Assembly: GCA_945892985.1 (NCBI GenBank)
Contig: CAMDDU010000061.1
Coordinates: 1-21,620 of the forward strand
DNA length: 21,620 nt
Direction: 5' to 3'
DNA from: CAITSH01 sp945892985
GTDB taxonomy: Bacteria > Pseudomonadota > Gammaproteobacteria > Burkholderiales > SG8-39
Made by a program: the position numbers and the translations under genes. The notes beneath the pieces are model-generated. The model was not told the origin of the DNA, made no database searches, and was given only the letters and a program-made list of their open reading frames with translations. The number at the start of each line of letters is the position of its first letter. Positions within the stretch are counted from its first letter, which is position 1. Positions 7,169-14,860 of this stretch are shown here, piece after piece.

Positions 7169-8161
7169 ATGAAATTGAAGCTTCGCAGTGTGTCTGCGGC
7201 TCTGGTTCTGGCGCTAAGCCTCGGCTTGGCGATGTTCTGCGCGCAATCTGCAATGGCGCAGACTTATCCGACCAAGCCTATCCGGTTGATCGTGCCCTTT
7301 CCGCCAGGGGGCGGTGTTGATCTCATGGGGCGCATTATCGCGCCCAAGCTTGCCGAGGCGCTGGGGCAGCCTGTGGTGGTCGAGAACCGCGCCGGGGCGA
7401 ATGGCATGATCGGTGCCGAGCTGGTTGCGCGTGCCGCACCGGACGGCCACACCCTGCTGATTATCGAGTTGGGTTCATTGACGATCAGCGCGGGCCTTTA
7501 TCCGAACCTGCCGTTTGACCCGGTGAAGGACCTGGCGCCCGTCAGCATGCTTTCCTACTCGCCGCATGTGCTCACGGTGACCGAGGGCCACAAGTTGAAA
7601 ACCATGCAGGAGTTCATGCGTTTTGCGCGCGAGAACCCGGGCAAACTCAACTACGCCTCGGCCGGCACCGGCAGCGCACCCCATCTGGTTGCCGTGCTGC
7701 TCGGAAGCCAGGGCAAGTTTCAGTGGACCCATGTGCCCTACAAGGGTGTCGGGCCTGGCCTCGCCGATGTGGCGGCCGGCCAGGTGGACGCGATCATGAC
7801 CAGCATGTTTGCCTCACTGTCGCTTATTCGTGGCGGAAAGCTGCGCGCACTGGCGGTGACGGGGAAGACACGCAGTCCGCTGGCGCCCAATGTTCCGACG
7901 GTGCTCGAGTCCGGCGTGGATGGTTTTGTCACAGGATCTTGGCAAACGGTATTCGCCGCCGGCGGCACGCCGCCGGCGATTGTCGTCAGGTTGAACGCCG
8001 AGATGCGTCGCATCATGCTCGATCCAGTGGTGGTGGAGCGGCTTGCCGCACTGGCCACCGAACCCGCGCCTATGCCGGTCGAGGAAACGCGGGCGCTGGT
8101 GCGCGAGGACATTGACCGCTGGCGCAAGGTGATCGTCGACACAGGCGTCAAGCCCGAGTAG
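7169..8161 (+). CDS. Bug-type (TTT family) periplasmic solute-binding protein 2
   Basis: 330 residues from the ATG at 7169, preceded by AAGGAGAG; in-frame ATGs at 7100 and 7133 lack ribosome sites. The signal peptide is MKLKLRSVSAALVLALSLGLAM onward, cleaved after AMA30. The mature part has the canonical ligand loop PFPPGGGVDL (43-52), NRAGANGMIGAE, APDGHTLL and THVPYKG. It is the only one of the three Bug proteins here that keeps the classic PPGGxxD loop. It lies 111 bases after the dehydrogenase gene and probably belongs to the dioxygenase operon, so its ligand may be the dioxygenase substrate. No TTT membrane components are encoded in the window. Confidence 0.92.
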   Translation: MKLKLRSVSAALVLALSLGLAMFCAQSAMAQTYPTKPIRLIVPFPPGGGVDLMGRIIAPKLAEALGQPVVVENRAGANGMIGAELVARAAPDGHTLLIIELGSLTISAGLYPNLPFDPVKDLAPVSMLSYSPHVLTVTEGHKLKTMQEFMRFARENPGKLNYASAGTGSAPHLVAVLLGSQGKFQWTHVPYKGVGPGLADVAAGQVDAIMTSMFASLSLIRGGKLRALAVTGKTRSPLAPNVPTVLESGVDGFVTGSWQTVFAAGGTPPAIVVRLNAEMRRIMLDPVVVERLAALATEPAPMPVEETRALVREDIDRWRKVIVDTGVKPE

Positions 8162-8170
8162 GGCGACAAG

Positions 8171-8190
8171 GCCGGGCCGCAATGCCCGGT
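8171..8190. terminator. Hairpin between convergent genes, possible bidirectional terminator
   Basis: CCGGGC (8172-8177) and GCCCGG (8184-8189) form a perfect 6-bp stem with a CGCAAT loop, extended by one G-T wobble. It occupies almost the whole 32-base gap between two converging stop codons. It lacks a long T tract, so termination efficiency is uncertain. Confidence 0.45.
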
Positions 8191-8193
8191 GGT

Positions 8194-9807
8194 TTAGTGC
8201 CCTGTCGCGGTGGCGGCAATTGTCACCGCGTCATCAGGCGCGGCGTTGCCGCGCCAGACCACATGCATGTCGGGGCGGAGCAGGATCAGATCGTGTCCAT
8301 AAACTTCGCGCGCCACCCTGTCCGCGATGACGAGCGTGGTCAGCGGTGCGCCCCTTGCCCGCAGCGCCTGCTCCAGCGCGCCGCTGTCGGTCTTTGTGCC
8401 GCCCAGACGAAGCATGGTGTAGCCCTCACTGGGGATGCGGTCTTGTATCGCCGTGCCGTCATCAAGCCAGATGTGCGGCAGTCGTGCACCCGGCCAGGTG
8501 CTTGGCAGGTACTCGCGGAACAGGTGTTCCGGCCCCCCGGGGATATCCACGATGATGGGTGAATCGACATAGCGATATCCGAGTTCGGCGCCAATCATTT
8601 CGTTGGTCTTGCGCTGCTCCACATTGGCGACCATTTTCAGAATGTCGCGTGATTGTTGTCCTGCCGAAGATTGCTCGCGTATGTCTGGACGCCACATTGA
8701 GCGCCACTTGCGACGCCCGATGTTGGCGTAACGCGAAGCGCCAATGTTGCGGTCGCCGACCTGGCGCCGTTCAATTTCGTAGGCGCGCAGCAAGTTGGGG
8801 CCGCCCCAGCCCTGCAGCGTGGCGGCGAGCTTCCATGACAGATCGAAGGCATCGCCCACGCCGGTGTTCATACCCAGCCCGCCGGTTGGAATGACCAGGT
8901 GCGCGGCATCGCCGGCGATGAATACGCGATCGGTGCCGTAGGCGGTTGCCAGCAGCAGATTCTGCCGCCAGGGACTGCACGAGAGCATTTCATATTTTAC
9001 CGGGACACCGATGACCTTTTCGAACATGCGTTTCATCTCTTCATCGGAGTCGACGGCCGAATGCAGCGTCCAGTGACGGGTAGAGTCCTGCATGATGAGA
9101 AAGCTGCCCTTGTCGTCGGCGACATGCCAATGCCGGCCGTGCCCGGGACCGTTGCCCAGGGGGATCATGTCAAACAGTTCATCGCAGCGGAACAAGGCCT
9201 GACGAAACTGCGTCATCGGGCCCTCGCCGCGCAATTGGATGCCCAATTGGGTTCGCACGACGCTGTTGCCGCCATCGCAGCCGACCAGATAGTCGGCACG
9301 CAGCGTCTCGATGGCACCGCCTGGCGGTCGCACGCTTGCGCGGACACCGCTCGCATCCTGTACGAAGGACACCAGTTCGCAACCGAAACGCACTGTGACG
9401 CTGGGCAGCGACTCGGCGATCGACTTGAGTAGGGGTTCAAGCGAGTATTGCGAGGTGAGCTGGTAGGGCTCCAAGGGCACACTGCCGTCATTGGTCGCCC
9501 GGATGTGGGCACGCGCCTCATCGACCGAGGGGTAGGGCAGGCGCAGCAAGGCCGGCTCGTTCAGGGCCAGCACGACATAGACGTCCATGGGCACATCGGC
9601 GCGCAGTCCGGCCCGCCGGATTTCGTCGGCGATGCCAATACGGCGGAACATTTCCATGCTGCGTGCGTTGCAGCGTTCCATTTTTGGCAGGAACTGCGGT
9701 GCCTGTTTTTGCTCGATGATGGTGCAGCGTATGCCGCGTTTGCCAAGATCTATGGCGAGGGTGAGTCCGACCGGACCGGCCCCTGCAATCAAAACCTGCG
9801 TAGTCAT
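8194..9807 (-). CDS. FAD-dependent aromatic hydroxylase (PheA/TfdB/MhpA type)
   Basis: 537 residues from the ATG at 9807, which has AAAGGAC just upstream; a longer in-frame start at 9846 lacks a site. The FAD-binding GAGPVG (9-14) follows strand TTQVLIA. The central YLVGCDGGNSVVR is the DG motif, and RVFIAGDAAHLVIPTGGLGMNTGVGDAFDLSWKLA carries the GD motif. The C-terminal domain ending LILLRPDMHVVWRG is the thioredoxin-like tail of phenol hydroxylase and MhpA relatives. It would use NAD(P)H and O2 to hydroxylate a phenolic ring, preparing it for cleavage. It is transcribed alone, converging on the dioxygenase operon and divergent from Bug protein 3. Ring-hydroxylating polyketide-type oxygenases share the fold, so the substrate is open. 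Confidence 0.9.
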   Translation of the reverse strand: MTTQVLIAGAGPVGLTLAIDLGKRGIRCTIIEQKQAPQFLPKMERCNARSMEMFRRIGIADEIRRAGLRADVPMDVYVVLALNEPALLRLPYPSVDEARAHIRATNDGSVPLEPYQLTSQYSLEPLLKSIAESLPSVTVRFGCELVSFVQDASGVRASVRPPGGAIETLRADYLVGCDGGNSVVRTQLGIQLRGEGPMTQFRQALFRCDELFDMIPLGNGPGHGRHWHVADDKGSFLIMQDSTRHWTLHSAVDSDEEMKRMFEKVIGVPVKYEMLSCSPWRQNLLLATAYGTDRVFIAGDAAHLVIPTGGLGMNTGVGDAFDLSWKLAATLQGWGGPNLLRAYEIERRQVGDRNIGASRYANIGRRKWRSMWRPDIREQSSAGQQSRDILKMVANVEQRKTNEMIGAELGYRYVDSPIIVDIPGGPEHLFREYLPSTWPGARLPHIWLDDGTAIQDRIPSEGYTMLRLGGTKTDSGALEQALRARGAPLTTLVIADRVAREVYGHDLILLRPDMHVVWRGNAAPDDAVTIAATATGH

Positions 9808-9862
9808 CTTGTCCTTTGCCGATGGGTTTGGTGCGTATGAGCGCAATGCGCCAAAGAGCGGA

Positions 9863-9892
9863 AGTAGACAGTCAGAGGCGCTGACTTGTCAA
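9863..9892 (-). promoter_or_regulatory. Candidate sigma-70 promoter for the FAD monooxygenase
   Basis: On the minus strand a perfect -35 TTGACA (9892-9887) is followed after 18 bases by TCTACT (9868-9863), a 4/6 match to TATAAT. This gives a leader of about 50 bases before the start codon at 9807. A CAATTG site overlaps the -35. Confidence 0.4.
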
Positions 9893-10017
9893 TTGTCCTG
9901 ACCACAGGCGGCGCCGGACGCGCGGTGGTGCCGCGACGGCATTTGTGGCCTTTCCCCTGGGCGCGTGACAGGTCTTTTGTGGACTGTCGCACATCATCTA
10001 TCTTCAATTGCTTCTTA

Positions 10018-10059
10018 TTGGCATTACCTGCCGACCTTATTGCATAATGCGCAATTGCG
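10018..10059 (+). promoter_or_regulatory. Candidate promoter and operator palindrome for Bug protein 3
   Basis: TTGGCA (10018-10023) and CATAAT (10043-10048) are good hexamers but 19 bases apart. Immediately downstream is the perfect palindrome CGCAATTGCG (10050-10059), positioned where a repressor would block initiation. The start codon is 74 bases on. Confidence 0.35.
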
Positions 10060-10132
10060 TCTGCCGCCAAATGGGCGGACGTCCAGACCGAGGGCTGCCA
10101 CAGGCCCCGCCAATGCCGGAGGAGAACCCCGC

Positions 10133-11149
10133 ATGTCCCACGCCACCAGTGTCACCGGTATCACCAGCGACACCAACGACACACGGCGCCGCCTGCTGCT
10201 GGCCGCCGCAGGCGCGGCCGTCTCAGTCGCGCTGCCCTTTTCCGCGCAGGCGCAGGGGATTTCGTCGCGCCCGGTGCGCTTGCTGTTGGCACAGACCGCG
10301 GCGACCACGCCCGATGTCATCGCGCGACTGCTCGCCCCGCGTTTGCAAGCGCGCTGGAACCAGCCCTTCATTGTTGAAAATCGTGCCGGTGCTGCCGGCG
10401 CCATAGGCATGGAGGCGCTGGCCAAGGCCGTACCAGACGGGCACACCATGCAGGTCATGGTGTCCAGCGTGCTGACGCTACCGCTGTTTTTTCCGAGCCT
10501 GCCCTTCGACATCATCCAGGCGTTTCAGCCTATCGGCCTGATCGCCAATAACAACTTCGCCCTGGTGGTGCACAGCGCGGTGCCCGTCTCCAATGTGCGC
10601 GAGTTTGTGGCCTATGCCAAAGCAAATCCGGGCATGAATTACGGTTCTCCCGGAAATGGCACCTACCATCACTTGTTTATGGAGCAACTAAAGCTCATTG
10701 CGGGCCTGCAAATGACCCATATTCCCTACAAAGGATCTGCGCCGGCGTTCAACGACCTGCTGGGCGGCCAGATCCCGACCATGTTCATGCCCATTCACGT
10801 GGCGACCGGCATGGCCAAGGACGGACGCGTGCGTGTGCTGGGCGGCTCGATGCGCGAGCGCTCGCCGCTCTTTCCCGATTTGCCTTCGCTGCACGAGCAG
10901 GGGGTGTCGGGCTTCAATGGCGAGCCTTGGTTTGCGTTTTGGGGGCCGGCGGGCATTCCGGCGGACGTGGTCGCCAGATATAGCGCCGAGCTGCGTAGCG
11001 TGTTGTCTGAGCCGGAATTGCGCGACATCTTCAGCAAGCAGGGTATTGCGGTGAAAACGAGCACAGTCGAGGAAATGGGGCGTCTTTGCCGCACGGAGTT
11101 CGATGCTCTGGCCAAGCTGGTGCGCGCCGCGAACATCAAGGGCGACTGA
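10133..11149 (+). CDS. Bug-type (TTT family) periplasmic binding protein 3, Tat-like signal
   Basis: 338 residues from the ATG at 10133, with GGAGGAG upstream; the open frame extends back to 9965, but that leader has no ribosome site and overlaps the promoter. The leader DTRRRLLLAAAGAAVSVAL (16-34) looks like a twin-arginine signal, ending near AQA-Q41. Family marks are ENRAGAAGAIG, VPDGHTMQV, MTHIPYKG and a C-terminal Bug lobe. The first ligand loop reads AQTAATTPDV rather than PPGGxxD, so the glycine pair is missing while the Asp is kept. It is divergent from the monooxygenase gene and probably co-regulated with it. Bug proteins can also act in sensing rather than transport. Confidence 0.88.
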   Translation: MSHATSVTGITSDTNDTRRRLLLAAAGAAVSVALPFSAQAQGISSRPVRLLLAQTAATTPDVIARLLAPRLQARWNQPFIVENRAGAAGAIGMEALAKAVPDGHTMQVMVSSVLTLPLFFPSLPFDIIQAFQPIGLIANNNFALVVHSAVPVSNVREFVAYAKANPGMNYGSPGNGTYHHLFMEQLKLIAGLQMTHIPYKGSAPAFNDLLGGQIPTMFMPIHVATGMAKDGRVRVLGGSMRERSPLFPDLPSLHEQGVSGFNGEPWFAFWGPAGIPADVVARYSAELRSVLSEPELRDIFSKQGIAVKTSTVEEMGRLCRTEFDALAKLVRAANIKGD

Positions 11150-11192
11150 GCGTCAATACAAGCACATGTGGCAATCGTCGATTGACTGTATC

Positions 11193-11244
11193 GGGCGGAC
11201 TCGGGATACTGCCGGCGTGTCCTTGTCATTCGCCCCTTTTTTTT
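11193..11244 (+). terminator. Candidate terminator after Bug protein 3
   Basis: GGGCG (11193-11197) can pair with CGCCC (11231-11235), followed directly by an eight-T tract (11237-11244). The stem is short and its loop long, so structure is uncertain, but the T tract is typical. A second small hairpin, AGCGG-TGAG-CCGCT with a few Ts, lies at 11288-11304. Confidence 0.4.
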
Positions 11245-11327
11245 ACGTGCGTATGGCTGTTGGTGCTTTGGTTTTTCGTAAAGACTCAGCGGTGAGCCGC
11301 TTTTCTGGCGGCTATCGGGCAGTGCGC

Positions 11328-11355
11328 TTGGTCTGGCGTACTAGTCGGTTGTAAA
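11328..11355 (+). promoter_or_regulatory. Weak candidate promoter for the Liv-type operon
   Basis: TTGGTC (11328-11333) and TGTAAA (11350-11355) are 16 bases apart and match the sigma-70 consensus at 3/6 and 4/6 positions. Initiation would be near 11362, leaving a short leader with AGGAG before the ATG at 11382. Confidence 0.22.
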
Positions 11356-11381
11356 TTTCCCAGTCTTCCCAGGAGTAAAAG

Positions 11382-12548
11382 ATGAACTTCAAGCGAAACG
11401 CACTATTGTCCCTGTTCGGCGCGAGCCTCGCACTCGGCGTTGGCTTTGCCGAGGCAAAACCGACCGTCAAGCTCGTGTTCATCGGACCCTTGACCGGGGG
11501 CGTTTCGGCCAACGGCATTGGCGGCCGCAACTCGACCGATCTTGCCGTGCGCTTGCGTAACGAAGATCCCAAAGCCAAATATACCTATGAACTTGTCAGC
11601 CTGGATGATGAGTGCAAGCCCAATATCGCGGTGCAGGTGGCGACCAAGGCGGCGGCGGACAATTCCATCATCGGTGGCGTGACCCACTACTGCTCAGTCA
11701 CCGCGGTGGCGACGGTGGAAACGTATCACAAGTTCGGCCTGCCGGTGGTGGTTTGGGGGGCGGTGCTGCCCTCGATTACCTATGGCAACAAGTATGGCGA
11801 GATACACCGCGTTAACGGCACCATGATCAACCAGAACGAGGTTGCCGCGAAATTCATGGCAGGCATGAAGTATAAGAAATGGGTGGTAATCCATGACACC
11901 ACCGACTACGGCAAGGGGCACAACCAGTACTTCAGCGAATACCTGAAGAAAAATGGCGGGCAGATCGTCGGCACCTTTGGCGTTACCGCGGACCAGCAGG
12001 ATTTCACCACGGAACTGACCAAGGCAAAGGAACTCAAACCGGAGGTCATTTTCTTCGGCGGACTCACACCGCTGGGCGTGCGCATCCGCTCGCAAATGGA
12101 CAAGCAGGGATTGAGCGCCGTGTTTGAGGGCACCTCGGGAATAAAATCCGATGCTTTCATCGAGGGGCTTGGCAAGCAACTCGCCGAAGGCTCCCTGTCT
12201 TTTGTCGAAGGGGCGCCCTGGGAAAAACTTCCCGGCGGACTGTTCTTCACCGGCAAGTATTCGCAGCAGAAATACAACGAGGGCCCCGAGGCCTATGGTC
12301 CTTTTGCCTTCGCCGCGGCAAACCTGATCATGGACGCGGTTGAAAAGGTGGGACCGAACCGTAAAAAGGTTGCCGGCGAATTGCGCAAGACCAAGGACCG
12401 GGATTCGATCATCGGCAAGGTGACCTTTGACGACCACGGCCAGAACATCGTGCCCCTTATCACCAAGTACGTCGTCCAGGACGGCAAATGGGTGGTGTGG
12501 GAGGACAGCGAGTATGGCTCCGGCAAGCGCAAGCTAAAGGGGCAATAG
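11382..12548 (+). CDS. ABC importer periplasmic binding protein, branched-chain amino acid (LivJ/LivK) type
   Basis: 388 residues; AGGAG lies 7 bases before the ATG. The signal peptide MNFKRNALLSLFGASLALGV is cleaved near AEA25. The mature protein is a type-I two-lobe binding protein: KLVFIGPLTGG at the start, Cys78 (DDECKP) and Cys104 (THYCSVTA) at the positions of the LivJ disulfide, GLPVVVWGAVLPS and KWVVIHDTTDYGKG. Such proteins bind amino acids, and in catabolic clusters often aromatic or other organic acids. It heads a complete five-gene importer and is separated from the permease gene by a 192-base hairpin-rich spacer. The ligand is not evident; the catabolic setting suggests an aromatic acid rather than leucine. 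Confidence 0.92.
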   Translation: MNFKRNALLSLFGASLALGVGFAEAKPTVKLVFIGPLTGGVSANGIGGRNSTDLAVRLRNEDPKAKYTYELVSLDDECKPNIAVQVATKAAADNSIIGGVTHYCSVTAVATVETYHKFGLPVVVWGAVLPSITYGNKYGEIHRVNGTMINQNEVAAKFMAGMKYKKWVVIHDTTDYGKGHNQYFSEYLKKNGGQIVGTFGVTADQQDFTTELTKAKELKPEVIFFGGLTPLGVRIRSQMDKQGLSAVFEGTSGIKSDAFIEGLGKQLAEGSLSFVEGAPWEKLPGGLFFTGKYSQQKYNEGPEAYGPFAFAAANLIMDAVEKVGPNRKKVAGELRKTKDRDSIIGKVTFDDHGQNIVPLITKYVVQDGKWVVWEDSEYGSGKRKLKGQ

Positions 12549-12591
12549 GCCTAAGTTCGACCAGTCAAAGGTCGGCAAGACGTTTTGCACC

Positions 12592-12688
12592 GGTTGCGGG
12601 CGGCTACACCCGCACGCAACCCGCTTTCCTGATGTTTCTCGACGGGAACGTCAACCGGCTGGTTTCGAAGTCGGTGCGCATGTTGCGC
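12592..12688 (+). promoter_or_regulatory. Run of hairpins between binding-protein and permease genes
   Basis: Within the 192-base spacer are four inverted repeats: GGTTGCG/CGCAACC (12592-12621), GACG-GGAA-CGTC (12641-12652), AACC-GGCT-GGTT (12653-12664) and GCGCA-TGT-TGCGC (12676-12688). A T-rich stretch follows (12705-12720). No good ribosome site precedes the livH start. Such structures could protect the upstream mRNA or attenuate transcription, giving more binding protein than permease. That role is inferred. Confidence 0.4.
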
Positions 12689-12740
12689 GCCCGCCGCAGT
12701 TCCTCTCTTCTTTTTTTATATCCCGCGCTAACGCCATTCC

Positions 12741-13676
12741 ATGGATCTAGGCCAGCTTTCCCAGTATATTTTTAACGGGTTGATGCTCGGGATGATCTAC
12801 GCCATCGTGGCGGTCGGATTCACGCTGTTTTTCGGCGTACTTGACGTGATCAAGTTCTCCCATGGCGATGTGCTGATGGTGGGCGCCTTCGCCGGTCTGG
12901 CGACCTATCTGGGCCTGCAAGCGCTCGGCGTCGATTCGCCCCTGGCGCAGTTGTTGGTGATGACGCTGGCGGCGACCTTGTCGATGGCGCTGCTTGGCGC
13001 GCTGATAGCCAAGTACCTGGTGTTGCCGCTGCGCCTGGCGCCGCCGCTCAACACGCTGCTTATCACACTGATGCTCGGCTCGGTGTTGCGCGAGTCCGTG
13101 CGCCTTTTCTATCCCCAGGGCTCGAACCCCAAACCGTATCCGCGCCTGCTGCCTACCGATTCGCTCAGCCTGGGCAGTTTTACCTTGCGGGCGGACAGTC
13201 TCATCCTGCTGTTGGCCGGACTTGCGGCCATCGTCGCCGTTCACCTGCTGATCACCCGCACCAAGCTCGGCCTGGCGATCCGCGCAGTCGCGCAGGACGC
13301 GGAAACGGCGCGCATCATGGGCATTAACTTCGAATTCATCGTCCTGCTCACCTTTGCCATCGGTTCGGGCATGGCGGCGCTGGGCGGGGTCATGAACGGG
13401 CTTTACTACAACGAGATCAATTTCGGCGTCGGCCTGCTGCTGGGCGTTATAGGATTTTCTGCCGCGGTTATCGGCGGGTTGGGCAATATTTACGGTGCGA
13501 TTCTCGGCGGGTTTCTTTTCTCGGCTCTGCAAAGCATCGGTGCCGTGACCCTGCCGGCCTTGTTCCCCGGGACATCAACCGCGTACAAGGATGTGTTCGC
13601 CTTCGCGGTTGTCATTATTTTCATGGCGTGGCGCCCGACCGGGCTCATCGCCGAGAAGAAAAGCGAGCGGGTGTGA
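12741..13676 (+). CDS. livH: Branched-chain-type ABC transporter permease LivH
   Basis: 311 residues and almost wholly hydrophobic. The N-terminus QYIFNGLMLGMIYAIVAVGFTLFFGVLDVIKFSHGDVLMVGAF is the family signature, with NFSHG-like KFSHG. The conserved cytoplasmic loop TKLGLAIRAVAQDAETARIMGIN (about 173-195), which couples to the ATPase, is present. About eight membrane helices are expected, and it should pair with LivM. The ATG at 12741 lacks a clear Shine-Dalgarno, but no better start fits the conserved N-terminus. It overlaps livM by four bases. Confidence 0.93.
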   Translation: MDLGQLSQYIFNGLMLGMIYAIVAVGFTLFFGVLDVIKFSHGDVLMVGAFAGLATYLGLQALGVDSPLAQLLVMTLAATLSMALLGALIAKYLVLPLRLAPPLNTLLITLMLGSVLRESVRLFYPQGSNPKPYPRLLPTDSLSLGSFTLRADSLILLLAGLAAIVAVHLLITRTKLGLAIRAVAQDAETARIMGINFEFIVLLTFAIGSGMAALGGVMNGLYYNEINFGVGLLLGVIGFSAAVIGGLGNIYGAILGGFLFSALQSIGAVTLPALFPGTSTAYKDVFAFAVVIIFMAWRPTGLIAEKKSERV

Positions 13677-14860
13677 CTGTGGGCATAAACGCCAGGGCCA
13701 TTTTGGCCGGACTGCTGAGCGCAAGCGCGGCGGCGCCCGCGTTGTTGAGCGTGGCTGCCATCACGGTATTCGCGGTGTTGTTCCTGCATGCCGAGAGCCA
13801 GTGGGCGGTGATGGGGCTGACGCTGGGCGCGGTGATGGTGCTTTTTGTGCTCGGGCGCTTGGGCTGGAATGCGCGTGCCGCGGCCTCATTCGCTGGCCAT
13901 GGTGGCAAGGGTAACGCCGCAGTGCTGGCCGGCGTGCTGTTGATCACGGGACTGTTCTACGACCAGCATTTCCCCCTGCTAATGCTGGCGACCGTGCTCC
14001 TCTATGTCGTGGTATGCCTTGGGTTGAACCTGCAATTTGGCTATGCGGGCGTGGTCAATTTCGCCGGAGCGGCGTTCTTCGGCATCGGCTGCTACACCGC
14101 GGCGGTGTTGGCCAGCCAAACCGCGACACCGCATCTTGTCATTGTTCTGGTTGCGGGGGCGATGGCCGCCGGTATCGGTTCCTTGCTGATCCTCCCGGTG
14201 TTGCGCACCTATGGTCATTACGCGGCGCTCGTCACCATCGCCTTTGGCATCCTGTTCCGCGTCTTTCTCGAAGTGAACGATACCCTCGGCGGACCGCAGG
14301 GGATGAAGTTGCCGGGCATGGAGATCCTCGGCTGGAAGCTCAACGACAGCATTCAGATTGGCGAGACCGAAATCTCGTTTTATGCCAATTACGTGCTGCT
14401 GGCGCTGGCGATGGCGGCGTTGGCGTTCATGCTGGTGCGGCGCCTGGAGCGATCCTGGATCGGCGTCAATCTGGACGCGGTGCGCCTCGACGAAACTGCG
14501 TGTGCGGCCTTCGGCATGAATATCGCGCGCTGGAAAATAACCGCCTTCACCATAGGCAACTTCCTGGCCGGCATGGCCGGGTCGGTCTATGCCATGATGA
14601 TCGGATTCGTAGCGCCCAATGCCTTCACCTTCGGCGATTCGCTCATCCTTGTTTCCATCGTGATACTGGGTGGCCTCGGCAACCCCTGGGGGCTCGCAGT
14701 GGCCGCCGCGATTGTGCTGATGCTGCCGGAGAAGCTGCAGTTCATCCAGGAGTACCGCCTGCTGCTCTATGCCGGCCTGGTCATACTCATTCTGTTGTTC
14801 AAGCCGGACGGCCTGATGCCGCGGCAGGTGCGTAATTATTTTCCGGGACGCAAGCCGTGA
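13673..14860 (+). CDS. livM: Branched-chain-type ABC transporter permease LivM
   Basis: I place the start at GTG 13673, a GTGA overlap with the livH stop, giving 395 residues; GTG 13628 would add 15 charged residues and overlap livH by 49 bases. An N-terminal extension with two or three membrane segments precedes the conserved core VVCLGLNLQFGYAGVVNFAGAAFFGIGCYTAAVL. The ATPase-coupling loop is LERSWIGVNLDAVRLDETACAAFGMNIARWKITAF. The tail LLLYAGLVILILLFKPDGLM is typical. With LivH it forms the inner-membrane channel. The stop overlaps the livG start (GTGA), so the four cytoplasmic and membrane genes are tightly coupled. Confidence 0.92.
   Translation: MTVGINARAILAGLLSASAAAPALLSVAAITVFAVLFLHAESQWAVMGLTLGAVMVLFVLGRLGWNARAAASFAGHGGKGNAAVLAGVLLITGLFYDQHFPLLMLATVLLYVVVCLGLNLQFGYAGVVNFAGAAFFGIGCYTAAVLASQTATPHLVIVLVAGAMAAGIGSLLILPVLRTYGHYAALVTIAFGILFRVFLEVNDTLGGPQGMKLPGMEILGWKLNDSIQIGETEISFYANYVLLALAMAALAFMLVRRLERSWIGVNLDAVRLDETACAAFGMNIARWKITAFTIGNFLAGMAGSVYAMMIGFVAPNAFTFGDSLILVSIVILGGLGNPWGLAVAAAIVLMLPEKLQFIQEYRLLLYAGLVILILLFKPDGLMPRQVRNYFPGRKP

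Larger units (their letters stand above)
9808..10132. other. Divergent intergenic region between monooxygenase and Bug protein 3
   Basis: 325 bases with no supportable gene. It contains a candidate promoter on each strand and three CAATTG-centred sites at 9890, 10005 and 10052, one of them inside a perfect 10-bp palindrome. It probably controls both flanking genes. Confidence 0.65.

Noticed and set aside
12488..12775. 95-codon open frame bridging the binding-protein and livH genes
   Set aside because: It overlaps both true genes out of frame and covers the hairpin-rich spacer.
11694..13532. Long antisense open frames opposite the Liv binding-protein and livH genes
   Set aside because: Low-complexity R/Q/H-rich translations typical of shadows; the sense genes are clear family members.
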